64,000 nt of DNA. It comes from Combretum micranthum. Lineage: Eukaryota > Streptophyta > Magnoliopsida > Myrtales > Combretaceae. This document shows positions 1 to 14,200 of the stretch, one piece after another (position 1 is the first letter of the stretch; every line of letters starts with the position of its first letter). Under the pieces are notes generated by a model that did no database searches, had not been told where the DNA came from, and worked only from the letters and a program-made list of their open reading frames with translations. The stretch is from assembly GCA_024138025.1 (NCBI GenBank), contig JAMXBD010002737.1, positions 1-64,000 on the forward strand, given 5' to 3'. A program made the position numbers and the translations under genes.

Positions 1-3000
1 GAGAGGTGGTGGAGGGATGCTTCTGATGATAAGAGAGGATCTTTCACAAACTTGGTAAAGAATGGACAAGTGGAAATTGTTGGTGGTGGTTGGGTGATGA
101 ATGATGAGGTAACATTGTTTGTCGATGAGCACAAGGTTTTATTTTTAAAGTTTACATTGATAAAGCTTGTGTTTTTTTAATTGATGCAGGCAAATTCACA
201 TTACTATGCCATCATTGAGCAGGTTCAGAAGATCTCTCTCTCTCTCTCTCTTTGTGGTTATGCATCCATTGTTAGCGTTTTTGGTAAATTGTAAATTTCT
301 CTTGCTTTTAAGTCTCTGTTGATGATGTACCTGCATGCATTCTGTGTAAATAGCATTAGCTCAAAAGATCAAATGATTGAAGAGAAATGATGAAATTGCG
401 ATCATATTCAGCTTTGTGGACAAATGCTATGCTACAACTACAGGGCAGTGAATTACTATATATACAACAGCTCGTTACAATAAGTAGGTTAGTCTTTTAA
501 TTTTCCTCTTTGTAACATTAGGGTTACTTTATCGAATTCAGTAATGGGTATGTGGCCTGTCTTCGACTTTATGACAATATAGTTATCAGACAAGCAGAAC
601 AGGTAAGCATGTTGGAAGTACAAATGCCAAATATGGGCTTTGAACCAATTCTATAAAGGGATCAACATTAAATCATCTTAAAGTATGGCTTGAAAAATTG
701 GAAGTTTGTGAGAGTATGATGAATAATTCTGATATCCCAGAAGAAAAGGAGGGGGGAAAAAAATTACAGTAAAAAACAGAGAGGGGGGGAGAGAAAAACT
801 GAAGAGTGAAACATGGCGTTCTATTTTCACATGAGACAAATTGAAGCAGGCTGACGAGCAATAACATAAAAAGTGTGGCATGGTGGAAAAGTGTTAGGGA
901 AAGACCTATAAAACACATACAGGTTTGGGTAAGGGATCTCCCAAATTCATTTTCTAAGTTGAATATGTTCAACAAAATTCTATTTGATGATAGCAATATT
1001 TGTATGAATATGCAAGGTGCTAATTTGACGAAGAGGGTCTGTAATCCACACCAAATTGTATAGAAACAATGACAAGCAATACCAATAATAATCACATCAT
1101 GAATTTTCTCTAAATGATTGATGATAAATATAGGGGAGCATCAAGAATGGAGCCAGCTTGCATGATGTTGGAAAATCTGCAGAAGAGACATTTGCTTGGC
1201 AAATGAAAAGTGAAACTTGTCATGCCTCCTTTTTATGCATTGTTGCATTGTCTTTTAATATATCTTTAGCTTTTTAATAGTTACTCTGTTCCTTTGCTGT
1301 TCAAGACGCATTATCTATGATTTGGTTCTTTTACTTGATAAGCATGAAGAAATGATGAGGAGAGATATGTTTCATATACATATTAGCTGAGTATAATTAT
1401 CTCTAATGTGTTGAGGTTGTTGTAACAGCGTTGATTTATAATGCTTTCTTTTGGATTTTGATCTGTGGATAAATTAGCTGATCAATTTGAGGATTTTAGG
1501 TTATCATATGAACAACGATCTTTGGTGAAGTTGGTCTTCGAATTAAAGATAATTAAGCTTGCAAGTGCTTCACAAGGAAGATTTGACAAAGTTGGCAGTT
1601 TCTTATGGTGGATGTATAAGACTATAATGTCCACTAATATCCTGCGACAAAAAGAATATTCTAGATGTCATCACAATATTGCAATGGCTATGAGATTGAG
1701 AAATGTGCAGGGTATAAGAGTGAGGAAACTTTTTGGCCTTGATTATCAAGGAGGAGTAAATGCTTCTAAAGGATTACAAGGGGTAAATCTCATGTGAATA
1801 CATTCCAGGTGGACTGCTTATGTCCAGTAAAATTAGTGTAATTGCTAGGATTGGTGAATCATTATGATTTTACACTATTAATCGATTTTGTATAAGGAAA
1901 GTGAAATTTAGATGTTAAAGAAGAAAGCTGGCGGTGGAGGAGGTTTATATAATCCTTAGGTTTTGGGCAGCTCTTCAGTGATGGCTCCATAGCATTTGTT
2001 GGAAGTTCACTACTTTTTATTTGTCATGAAATGATGCGATTTTAAGTATTGAAGATAACTATTCTACACTGGGATGGGAACAAGTTAAAAAAGTCACAAG
2101 CACTGATGGCTTATTTTAAAGTCTAGAATTGCTTGGATAATCGAAGAATTGATCTTGCTTTAGTGGTGTATGTCAATCTTAAGGTGCGCATGTGCTTGTG
2201 CATTGACAACCATGTACCAGCGATTATAGATAAAATTATGGTGTGATCAAGTAACCAAATATCTGCATGTGCTTGGTTATGTTAAATTGCTGATTAATAA
2301 GGCTGCTTTGTGGTTGGTGTAGATAGAAGAAAGGTTTTTTCATGCTCATATAATGCAAACTTGTTAGTGTGGATGTGAGTATGTTGACATGTTTGCTTGT
2401 AATGTGGAGGTGTGGCAGTTTAGATGAGAAGTACGGTAAAATTTGTTGTATGACTGTGAGGCGAGCAAAGTGACTGCATAATAATTATGGCTGAACTAGC
2501 AGCATATGTATTGGTTGGTTCTAGATTTGCTTGAATCATCTTTTTCTTCAATGAAATTATTAGAAACAAAATTATAAGAAAAGTGTTGAAAAATTGTGAA
2601 AGCAACTAGTTATATGACTCGTTATCCAAAAACTAGTTATATGATAAATATGGTGATCTGGGGTAGAAGAAGATTGGAAAATAGAGATTTGTATCTCCTC
2701 TTGTTTTATTTTCTTTAACTCCTTAGGGATGGAAGCTTCAAATACCATACCTAGCCTTCTTGTCCAACTCAAGACATGGCTTATTGTATTGTTTGGTGGA
2801 CAATATGAAAGTTATAGGTATTATGCTGAGGTTAATTTGTGCAGTGATTTGGCCATAAACTTTGTTACAAATTGGAGCAGATAAACTTAAGCACTGTCTC
2901 TTAGATAGTTAAGAGCTGAAAAAGAACTATGCTGTTTTAAACTAGATGTTAGTGATAATGATTGTATGGCAATGCAGCTATCCTAAATTACTATCCTTTG

Positions 3001-5964
3001 TGGTAGAATATCCCTGATTTGGAGTGAATCTAGATGTCTTGGAGTTGTCACCATGTTTTAGGGTAAGAAAAAACCTTGTAGATTAAACTGGGTAAAATCT
3101 AATTGATACTACTTGTTGGTAATTATCTCTTTGAAGTTTTTCTTTTTCTCTTGTTCGTTGATATATGTCTTGATTGCCTTTGTCATCAAACTAATGCATT
3201 TCTTTCTATTCTCCTTATTGATCTATCAGATGACAGAGGGAAATATGTGGCTGAATGACACCATCGGAGTCATCCCTAAAAATTCCTGGGCCATAGATCC
3301 ATTTGGTTACTCACCAACAATGGCGTATCTCTTACGTCGTATGGGTTTTGAAAATATGCTTATCCAAAGGACTCACTATGAGCTGAAGAAAGAACTTGCT
3401 TTGCATAAAAACCTGGAATATTTTTGGCGTCAGAGTTGGGATGGCGACGAATCAACTGACATTTTTGTCCATATGATGCCGTTTTATTCCTATGATATAC
3501 CACATACTTGTGGGCCAGAGCCTGCTGTTTGTTGTCAGTTTGACTTTGCTCGAATGCGTGGTTTTTTTTATGAACTCTGCCCCTGGGGACGGCACCCTGA
3601 AGAGACTACCCAAGAAAATGTGAAGGAGAGGGCTCGATTACTACTTGATCAGTACAGAAAGAAGTCAACACTTTATAGGACAAATACACTTTTGGTTCCA
3701 CTTGGAGATGATTTTCGCTACATCAGTATTGATGAGGCTGAAGCTCAATTCAGGAATTACCAATTATTGTTTGATTACATAAACTCTAATCCCAGCCTGA
3801 ATGCAGAAGCAAAATTTGGTACACTAGATGACTACTTTCAAGCTGTACGGGAAGAGGCTGAAAGAATCAATTACTCACAACCCAATGAAACTGGCTCTGC
3901 TGAAATTGGTGGTTTTCCATCTTTAGCTGGAGACTTCTTCACTTATGCTGATAGACAGCAAGACTACTGGAGTGGCTATTATGTTTCAAGACCCTTTTTC
4001 AAGGCTGTTGATCGGGTTCTTGAGCATACACTTCGTGCTGCTGAGATGATGATGGCTTTGTTGCTTGGATATTGTCAGAGACCTCAGTGTGAAAAGTTAC
4101 CTGTAGGTTTCTCTTACAAATTGATAGCTGCGAGAAGGAATTTAGCTCTTTTTCAGCATCATGATGGTGTCACTGGTACTGCAAAGGATCATGTGGTTCG
4201 AGACTATGGAACACGGATGTATATTTCCTTACAAGACCTGCAGATCTTCATGTCTAAAGCCATTGAAGCACTTGTTGGCATCCGGCATGATAAATCTGAT
4301 CAACAACCTGCCCAATTTGAGCCGGAACAGGTGAGATCTAAGTATGATGCTCAGCCTATTCATAAAATAATCAGTATTCATGAAGGAACTGCATACACGG
4401 TGGTTTTCTTCAATCCATTGGAACGAGGAGAGAGGAAATTGCTATGGTGGTGGTTGACAAGCCTGATGTTGCTGTGTTGGACTCCAATTGGACTTGTGTA
4501 CAAAGTCAAATATCTCCTGAATTACAACATCACAATAGCAAGATTTTTACAGGGAAGCACCGAGTGCACTGGAAAGTCTCTGTCCCAGCCATGGGGCTTC
4601 AGACATACTATATTGCCAATGGTTTTGTTGGATGTGAAAAAGCTAAGCCTGCCAAACTGAAATACTACTCAGGGTCCAACTCTGTATCCTGTCCAGCACC
4701 GTATGCTTGCAAGAAGATAGAAGGTGATGACATTGAGATACGAAACAAACAGCAGACACTGACTTTTGATGTCAAGCATGGCTTGTTGAAGAAAATAAGC
4801 CATCGTGATGGTTTCAAAAACATTGTAGGGGAAGAAATAGGTTTGTATTCTAGTGAAGGAAGTGGGGCTTATCTTTTCAAACCAGTTGGTGGTGCAAAAT
4901 CAATTGCCCAAGCTGGAGGGGTGATGCTTGTTTCTGATGGACCCTTGATGCAGGAGGTCTACTCTTACCCAAAAACATCATGGGACAACTCTCCTGTCTC
5001 CCACAGCACACGGATCTTCAATGTTGAAGATTCTATACAAGAATTTTCTATTGAGAAGGAATACCATGTTGAGCTAATGGGGAACGATTTTAATGACAAG
5101 GAGTTGATAGTCAGATACAAGACAGATATCAACAATGATAGAGTTTTCTATTCTGATTTGAATGGATTTCAGATGAGTAGAAGACAGTACTATGATAAGA
5201 TCCCAATTCAAGGAAACTACTACCCCATGCCTTCTCTTGCATTCATGCAAGGATCCCAAGGTCAGCGTTTTTCTGTCCATTCAAGGCAGTCACTAGGTGC
5301 AGCAAGCATTAAAGAAGGGTGGTTGGAGATAATGCTAGACCGACGTCTGCTAAGAGATGATGGACGTGGTTTAGGGCAAGGAGTGCTGGATAATCGAGCA
5401 GTAAATGTGGTATTCCACATTGTCTTCGAATCAAACATTTCTGCTATTAAAAACGCAGCTTCCAGTGTGCTGCCTTTAAGTCCGTCTCTTCTTTCCCATT
5501 CTGTTGGTGCCCACTTGAACTATCCATTGCATGCATTTATTTCCAAGAAATCTCAGGATGTATCTGAGCGTCCTTCATTGAAATTATTCTCTCCTTTAGC
5601 CAATCCCTTACCTTGTGATTTACATATTGTAAGTTTGAAGGTTCCACGGCCTCTGAAATACTCCCAACAAGTTCCCGAGAATCCAAGGTTTGTTCTAACT
5701 TTGCAGAGGCGACACTGGGATCCTTCATTTTGTCACAAAGGAAGATCGATGTGTACAAATGTGGCTGAAGATCCTGTCAACTTATTCAACTTGTTCAAGG
5801 GACTTGCAGTGCAGAATGCAAGAGCAACATCTCTAAACCTTCTGCACGAAGATATAGAGATGCTTGGCTACGAGGAGCAGTCTGCAGATGTTCAAGAAGG
5901 GCATGTGCTTATTTCTCCAATGGAGATCCAGTCTTACAAGTTGGAATTACGGCCTCACCAATGA
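1..5964 (+). CDS. GMII: Golgi alpha-mannosidase II, 3' four-fifths of the gene
   Basis: This GH38 enzyme trims two mannoses from GlcNAcMan5GlcNAc2 in the Golgi during complex N-glycan maturation. The window opens inside an exon. Visible exons are 1-108 (to WVMNDE, donor gtaaca), 190-222 (11 codons, ANSHYYAIIEQ) and 3230-5964 (from MTEGNMW, acceptor ctatcag, to stop TGA), about 958 residues of a protein usually near 1170. The GH38 nucleophile motif WAIDPFG is intact, with Asp at 3296-3298. IPHTCGPEPAVCCQFDF and the zinc-site motif QHHDGVTGT (near 4154-4180) are also intact, and the end SPMEIQSYKLELRPHQ is that of plant GMII. The N-terminal membrane anchor and HPD motif lie outside the window. 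The frame changes once between 4424 and 4438, as if one base were lost or two gained; conservation is strong on both sides, so I suspect an assembly error. Identification is by recall of the family and is very strong. Confidence 0.95.
223..3229 (+). other. 3-kb intron of GMII
   Basis: This intron separates the 33-nt exon (190-222, donor CAG|gttcag) from the long last exon (acceptor atctatcag|ATG). It begins with a short CT run (about 233-251). An open frame at 1465-1797 resembles no family I know and has no supporting context. I see no transposon ends or RNA gene. The splice boundaries were chosen because joining the exons gives uninterrupted GMII protein (IIEQ-MTEGNMW). Confidence 0.8.
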
Positions 5965-7688
5965 TGGGTATAACCAAATCCAGATGAGGAGAACATCTGA
6001 AGCTTGGTTTGCTGCACAGATGAGCAATAGGCGATTATGAGCCCGACTCATCAAAGTCACTCTTACGCATGCTGCTGCTCATTCAGAAAGAGTTCACTGC
6101 CATCTCTATTGTGCACACATGGATGAATTGTGCCAGAGGAGGCAATATCCAGGATCATACTCCTAATGATGGATACTCTGCTAGAAGAAAATACAGCCAC
6201 TCCCATTTGACATGGGTGCCTGATATGTATAATAAATATAATATCTGTAGCCATTTTTTTTGTTGTGAGGATTTATTTTCGCTTTGGAGGATAGCAGGTT
6301 ATGATTACTATTCTAGGATTAGAAAGGAACACTATGATGAGTATTGAGTGTAGTGTTGAGCACTCGGAACAGTAAATTAGACCAATGATAGGCATTCTTG
6401 TATTTGGTATGCTTTAAGATTTTGCTGTAACAGTATCCAACATTGACGGGTTTATCTAGCTATAATGGAATTGTTGTCATATTTAGGGTTGTATAAGAGT
6501 TGTATCTAGACTTAGTGCTTAAGCTTGATTTGAAATTTCAAGTTCGGACATAGCTCAATTAACTTTAGAATTTTAAGTTTGAGTTTGATTCGAAATGGTA
6601 TTATAAATAGATACTAGAAATGATTAGATACTAGAAATAATATAAATAGTTAATTTTTAAGTAACATTTATGTTCAACTTAAATTTGATTAGGTTTGCAA
6701 ACTTATTCTGTCAAAAGTGCAAAATTTAAGCTTAACTTGATGAACTAATTTTTTTATTATTTTGAATTGGAATCAGTAAACACTGAGTTGAGTTTGAATA
6801 ATTTGTGAACCATTTTCATTCATTTATATCTTGTGGCTGATTTTCCTTGTTATAAATATTTCCTATTTCATATTTATGGCACCATGTAGGATATTTCAGT
6901 GGCAAATGCTTCTTTCCATAAAAAGGACAGGCAAAACTAAATTGATGCAAAGTTAGCAGGAGTCCTCGTCCGGTTTTTGCTTAAATGTTGGGAATGGGAA
7001 GGCACATTAGCTCCGCACAAATTTTTGTTGCAAGCATTATGTGAAATGTTATGGAAAACTTTAAAAACAATACCTCAATGTTTGTTTTTCATTTTTTTTA
7101 ATAAAAATTGTGATATTTTTAAGCATAAAGTTGAATGGAACTTTTTATTTGTTAAATTTTATACTTAAAGTTGTTATATGTTTACTTAATCAAACTTTTA
7201 CTTCTCTCTCTTATTTTTATTTGATATTTTATAGTTTTGGTTAATTTTTGTATTGTGATTTTTATCAATAATATGCATACGTAAAATTTTAAAGGTCTTT
7301 GTTTAAGAACCTTATAGATAAGGTAAAGAGATCCTTAACGAAGAGGTCGTTATAATTTTCACGCGCAATTTAAAGATAAATGAAATATGAAAAATTTTTG
7401 GAGTAAAAGTTAGTATCAAATATCAATATCCACATAACAAGAAGATAGTGGTTGAAAATCACCATAATGATGCACTGAATGAAGCAAGTTGGATTTGTTC
7501 TAGTGGCACTAATAGTGGGTTTAGGGTAAATGAGAGAGTACCGGATTTGGTTAATACTTGAGTCCACTGAAAAAAATTGAATTGTGTTCGTAATGAGCAA
7601 TACTTTCAGCTAGTTTAAAAGAGCCATATTGTAAAATTTGACCCACTAATATATATGCATTTATATATAATAGAATACTGAATTTGAC

Positions 7689-7740
<52 letters not shown>

Positions 7741-8029
7741 GCATGTGTAAAAGATGTTATATAGAAGTAGTTTTTTTTTCCCAAATGTAAAGGTTGATTT
7801 AAGTACTTGATAGTTGTAACCTTAGAGAAGTAACATAAAAGGGTAGTATTTTAAAATGCTTAGCTATACGACCTATTGATATATAAAACAATAATTCAAG
7901 CAATTTGAAAAAGATATTAAGGGTTTGTTCGGATTGGCTGATTTTGATTTGTATCTTATTTGTATATGATTTGCATCTATTTCTCATTTGTATCTTATCT
8001 TTATCATATTAGTACGGATTTGTTTGATC
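5965..8029. other. GMII 3' UTR and AT-rich intergenic DNA
   Basis: The 3' UTR of GMII probably runs to about 6250-6400; an AATAAA poly(A)-type signal lies at 6231-6236. The rest is AT-rich with no supportable gene. It contains an (AAT)n microsatellite (about 7688-7739). From about 7920 there is a stretch beginning gggtttgttcggattgg with repeated 'tttgtatctta' words that resembles a MITE relic. The gypsy element at 8035 inserted into or beside that relic. Confidence 0.6.
7688..7739. repeat. (AAT)n microsatellite
   Basis: About seventeen AAT units in a row, seen directly. A second AAT array lies at about 30137-30190. Confidence 0.95.
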
Positions 8030-8034
8030 CTTTT

Positions 8035-11000
8035 TGTAAAGACTCGACATGTAATAATTAAACCTTCACATGTCAACTCTCCAACCACGTATAAGATACA
8101 AAAATATTATACGCAAGTATCTGAAAAGGAAGGAGTTTATGGAAATTGCTTGCCAACCTGTTAAAATGCAAAACTTTACAAAAACTATTCAATTAAGAGT
8201 AGGTAACTTTACATAAATATATATGATAATACCTACATTCATAGTGCTTCAAACATTACAAAACTGTGCTTGTAATATACATGCTAGAAAACTTAGATGC
8301 TTAATGTTACAAAACATAGGCTTGGAGATAGCCTTAGCCTATACTATTATATTAAACAAAAACAAGGTTTTTCTTTTTCTCTTTTCTAAGAAAACTAAAT
8401 GGAATGGTTCAGCATCCTAATCGTCCCACTCATCCAAGAATGCTTTCCAATCAGTATCATAACCCATATCATCATAGTATTCATCATTGGTACCTGTAGA
8501 TGAAAAAGTGAGCCAGGGGCCTAGTACACAGCAACAAAAACAAATACAAGATGGCATACAATCTTAACTAATGCAATGCAAGAAACAATAGAATTATTTA
8601 TCTTTGTTTAAGTAAAGCATTTCAACACTGGAATAGTCAAACTTCGATTTCACTTTATAGGGATCCGTGGTCTTAAGTAACAGTAGCTGCTCATGGGCTT
8701 GATATAAGCAATTCAAATACTTATATCTCCTCCATAACTTTGCAAATAATAATCTCATCTAGGATTCATAGCCGTTTTTCAACTTTAATTAACTTAATCC
8801 ATAGTATCACCTAGTTCAACTGATCCTATAAACGTGAACTAATCATATACATCTTCTTAAGAATAAGTAAACGTTACACTGATACCATTCCTCCTTTTGA
8901 TTACGTGCTGAGCCACTTATGAAAGTTATTGCATCATGATAGGGGTGGCCTAAGTGCCTAAATGACCATGTTGACGCAACGGGAAGCATGAAATAACATA
9001 AATTAATTTGATGATTGATTTTAAAACGTGAACTTAATCACACAATTGCTAAATAATTGCAATTTCACAGAGAAAACTCTTTCAATAGGATTTGAAAAGT
9101 ATATCAATTGTTCTGATTACAAAAACAAGCCTAAAGGCTTATTTATACTATTACATGAGGATTTTTAAGACAAATCCTAAAAAGGTAAATAATAAATACA
9201 AATAAATAGTGTAACTAACAATTAACGTTAGAAATAAAAACTAGTGGCCTATCATTAATGTTAGCGGTTTCAAAACCTAAAAATTGAAACTGTTGGTAAT
9301 AAATGCTGATTTTAATTGAGATTCCAGTGCTGCATTACATGTTAACCTTGTTAACAGGGTTGTTGCTTCTGGGAATAGATCTAATGGCACACGCATAAAC
9401 AATTGAAACAAGTTTTAAGCCAATCTTTAATTAAATTTGATTTCATAATGTCTAACTTAGCACTCAATAAACAAGTTACTGCGTACGAATAATTTGATTT
9501 ATTAGACAAAAGACCCGTTTCAAGCCTAACTGGGTATGAGAATCTGTCAAAGAAAATCATTTCATATAATACGTTAATCCACAATGAAATATTAAGTTAT
9601 TAGATATTTATTAAACTTAAATAAGATTCAATTCATCACACAACATCTTACTCATACAAGTACAAATATACATATCATATTTCACTACTCATCTATCTAT
9701 TACTATTATTTCTTTTTTTTATTTTTTATATGAATAGTCCCAGAGGATCTGTTACACTCGTGATAAAGGCCATGATGTATATCACGAGGATCATCATGGC
9801 CGTGATCTTAGGCCGTAGTGTATCTCACTATTGTCACGTCTGTATGAGGAGATCACGCTCCCATAATGGCCATGATGAAGAATACGCCTATAATTGCTTG
9901 TTTGAAATTTTTCCAAAAATCATCCAATGAAATAACAGCCTTTGTAACGGTCATAATTTAGGCCGTGCCATTTAAGAAAAGAGGTAAGAGGAGATCAAGG
10001 ACTTGGTAACGGTGATGGCCAAGCTTTAAAAATCACACAGAGGAGATAATGACCCTCATAACGAACGTGATCAAGGCCGTTTCGTGTTTTAAAAATAAAC
10101 CGAGAAGATCACAGGCCTCATAATGGCTATGACCATCAGGAAAATATGATTTCAAAGAAATAATAGCCTTTAACATGCCCGTTATGAACAAGTTATTGGT
10201 TCTTTGATACTTGTTTTGAAAATTTTGAAGTTCTATATCCTTTAACTCTTTACTAAGACTTTACTTATTTATAAATAAATATCAAAACTAACCTATAATC
10301 ACAATACCAAACATTACCAAGTTCACTTGCACTCATATGCTCATTTTACATGTATATGCACAATAATTTTAACCTAAAACATAAATCCATTATTCATGCT
10401 TGTATAACTCTATTATCATTCTAATCATTCAAGTTCTACACATCTATCACTATCAACATCAATACACATATCAATTCATTATAAACTTGAAATTCATTTC
10501 TTCAAACACCTAAGGTACAAGTGCCTATTTGCATATCTATTCTAATTTATATGTTATCAAACCATCAACTTGTCTAAAACACCAAAGTACTACTCCTATT
10601 CAACAATTAACATCAACTAGAAACTATAATTCAATATAATTTGTAAGAAATCAACTTTACTTACTTTTATGGTTACTAGAATTGACCAAACTTTTCCTTC
10701 CTCTTTCTTGATTTAAATCCTACTTCTACTTATTTCTTGGATTAATTCTTTGCTTAAAAACCTATGGTTACTCGAATTAATTCTTTGCTTAAAAGAAATT
10801 TGAGCTTGTTTGTGTTTTAAGAGAATGATAGTAGGAAGAGAGAGAGACGATGGTTTTTGGGTCTGCTTTGGTTAGGATATTTTTATCTCTTTTTGACTTT
10901 GAGGCATTTTAGAAGCCTTTAGAAGATACTTAACCATGGGCTTTAGCTATGTGTGTATGGGCTTAGTTTGTGTGTGTGGGGGGTTGGTTTTAGTTCTATT

Positions 11001-11272
11001 AAACTTAGGCTTGAGTTTAAAATTAAAGAATATTGATTCTAATGTATCAAATTACACTCACTCATACAGTTCAACACACATATACATTATTACACTGACA
11101 TATTTGCACCAACACCTATATAATCAAATTATAACATATTCCTACATTAGGAATTTATCATATCATCAAATCAAATTATCATAACCTAACTATAACAATT
11201 TAAATCACAAAATTAACAATCAAACATATATTTAAATAAATTAATTTAGTAGGTTTGATTTAGGTTATTTCA
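8035..11272 (-). repeat. 3' LTR of the gypsy element (left copy)
   Basis: This copy is 3238 bp, aligning along its whole length with 17741-20614. The extra length is explained by a private insertion at 8973-9337 plus its duplicated CATGTT. It is bounded by TG and CA. The middle (about 9730-10150) holds several imperfect copies of a 'ggccgtgatc'-like word, as is common in LTRs of this clade. Confidence 0.92.
8973..9337. mobile_element. 365-bp insertion present only in the left LTR
   Basis: The right LTR reads straight through (accatgttaacc near 18690-18706). The left copy has 365 extra bases flanked by CATGTT (8967-8972 and 9338-9343). The insert includes 'aagcctaaaggcttatttata', a type of string I associate with copia LTR leaders, so a short solo LTR or non-autonomous element is plausible. 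The duplication can be read as 3 to 6 bp, so the family is not fixed. Because its partner LTR lacks it, it arrived after the host element integrated. Confidence 0.75.
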
Positions 11273-11285
11273 TTCTTCCCCTCTT
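11273..11285 (-). other. Polypurine tract of the gypsy element
   Basis: On the - strand this reads AAGAGGGGAAGAA and directly abuts the TG of the 3' LTR, the expected place for second-strand priming. Confidence 0.85.
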
Positions 11286-11289
11286 AAAG

Positions 11290-14200
11290 AAGTTTCATCT
11301 TTGAAACTCATCTTACCTCATTGATTAAATAATTCTAGATACTTTTGTCTCATGGCACTTTTAACTTCCCAAATAGCCTCTCACTTTACTTGATTACTCC
11401 ATTGAATTGTAATGAGAATTGTTATATTTCTTAAAATGTTGTTCATTTTCCCAAAATTTTGATAGGTTTCTCAAAATGAGATACATGAAAAACATTATGC
11501 ATTTCCGCTAAACTCAAAGGTAATGCCAATCTATATGCCGGTGGCCCAATTCTGTCAAGTATTTCTCACAGACCAATGTATCTTGGATTTAATTTTCCTC
11601 TTACCCAAATATGAAATTCCTTTGGTTGGAAAGAGTTTAAGAAAGATGTGATCACCAATCTCGAATTTCAAAGGTCTTTTTCTCACATTTGCATAACTCT
11701 TGTATCGATCTTGAGCTACTTTCATTCTTTACTTAACTGTTTTGAATATTGTCAATTGCTTGTCGTACTAAATTGGAACCAATTAATGCTCGCTCGCCTT
11801 CTCATCTCAGTGTAGAGGAGATCTACATTTTCTTTCGTATAGGGCTTCATATGGGCCATTTGTATTGCTAACTGATAATATTATTGTATGGAAATTCTAC
11901 CAATGGTAGATGTTCATCCCAAGGATGTTTAAAATCTAAAGCACAAGCTCTTAACTTATCCTCTAAAATTTGAATAATCCTTTCTGATTGTCTATTTATT
12001 TGAGGATGAAAGGTTGTGCTAAACTGAAATCTAGTACATGGGTTTGTTGCAAACTTCTCCAAAAACAACTTACAAATCTCGTGTCTCTATTGGAAGTGAT
12101 AGATGCTGGTATTCTATAAAGTCTCACTATCTTGAATATGGATTTGCGCCATCTTTTTAAGTGAGCATCTAACCTTTAATGGTATGAAGTGTGCTGACTT
12201 TGTCAATATCCACAATAACCCATATCATTTTATTTTTAGTAAGGGTCTTAGGCAGAGTACTTACATAATCCATTGTAATGTCATCCCATTTCCATTTAGG
12301 AATTGACAATAGTTGTAATTCACCACCGAGTCTCTGGTGTTCAATCTTTACTTGCTGATACGTCAAACACTTGGATACATAATTTGCAATGTCTCTCTTC
12401 ATATTGCCACCAATAGTGTCGCTTCAAATCTTTATACATTTTTGTTCTTCCTAGATGGACTGAATATGCTGAAGCATGGGCTTCCTTCAAAATTTCTTTT
12501 CTAAAGTCATCCATTTCTGGTACATATACTCAATCTTTGAATCTGATAATGCCTTCTTCATCGAGTTTCAACCTTTCTTTTTTCGTTGTTTATGACGCTC
12601 CTCAACTTGTCTCCTTCTAAATCTTCTTGCTGACCTTGTTTAATTTGTTCAATTATCGTAGGTTAAAGTCAAGCTCGCAACATAACATCAACTTTCTCCA
12701 AGGTCACTTCAACATCCAATCTTCGAAAATCTTCTATATATCTCTTCGACTTGTAATCTAGTTGCCCATTTACCTGTTCTTCAGCTTAGAGCATCTGCAA
12801 CCACATTAGCTTTCCCAGGATGATACAGAATTTCAACATCATAATCCTTAATCAGTTCAAGCCATCTTCTTTATCGCATGTTCCTTCTTTCTGAGTGAAT
12901 ATGTACTTTAAGTTCTTGTGATCTATAAATATCTTGTTTTTCATCGAACAAATAGTGTCCTAGAGTTTCAAGGCCAGAATAATTACAAGTTAATATCATG
13001 AATTGGGTAATTCTTTCATGAGGCATCAACTGTTTGGATGCATAAGCAGTTACTCTATTATTCTACATCAAAACACATCCAAGTCCTTGTATCAAGACAT
13101 CACTGTAAATTATGAACTCTTTTCTGCTAATTGGTAATGCCAGAACAGGTGCTGATATTAATCTTCTCTTCAATTCTCGAAAACTTTCTTCACATCCATA
13201 ATTCCACATGAATCTCACATGTTTTTGAGTTAGCCTTGTCAATGGAGTGGTAATCCTAGAAAATCCTTGGACGAATCTTCGATAACTAGCTGAACCTAAG
13301 AAACTTCATACTTTAGTAACATCGGTGGGTTTTGGCCAATCTAGTACTACTTTAATATTTTTGGATCAACAAATATTTCGTTCCTTGTGATAATATGACC
13401 CAAGAATGCAACTTGTTCTAACCAAAAGTTACATTTGCTAAATTTTGCTTATAGTTTCTTCTCTCTCAACCTTTGAGAGAAACTAATCTTAGATGCTCTT
13501 CATGCTCATCCTTGCTTCGATAATATACTAAAATATCATCTATAAATACTGTTAAGTTATCTAATAATGTTTTGATGATAACAAAAGGATGTTAAAGTAT
13601 TAATTGCTTATGATTTTATTTGATAAGTATGATTTGACAGAAGCTAGTTCAGAACCTTTGAAAAGTTGGATAAATGAGTTTTTATAGAATCAGAAGCTAC
13701 TTCAGAAGTTTCGATTAAGCTCTAGTGTCTAAAGAAAGTAGTCAGAAGCAGTTTCAAAACCTTCAGCAATAGTAATATAAATCTGTTAAAAGCAGTTTCA
13801 TAACTTTCAATGGTAGACGAATAAGCTTAACAAAGCTAGATAGAAGCAGTTTCAGAACTTTCAAGATTAGATATGAATTTTTCTAGATTCGCCTAAATTG
13901 TTTTAAAACTTAGTTTTTAAAATTTTTCAAGACCTAGCTCCACTTTTCAAGTATATTTGGGTAATATACTTGATGTGTTTCACTTAAGTTGGATTTTATA
14001 TCATGGGGATCAAATCACATCAAAATATTTTACAAAGTTTTTTTAAATTATTTTGATATCTTCAAATATATTTTATCAAGATGCATGGATAATTCCTAAA
14101 GCTCTTATAGATCACGAATGTAATAAGATATGGATAATAAAGGTTGTTTCAAGAAGAAGATATGGTTGTTATAAGATAATATTAGAAGATAATGTTTGTT

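Noticed and set aside
678..1095. Opposite-strand open frames of 140 and 67 codons
   Set aside because: Low-complexity Phe/Ser/Leu protein from AT/CT-rich intron DNA.
1465..1797. 110-codon open frame
   Set aside because: It lies inside the GMII intron, matches no family I know, and has no promoter or splice context.
5074..5758. Antisense open frames over the GMII last exon
   Set aside because: These are shadows of the conserved sense frame.
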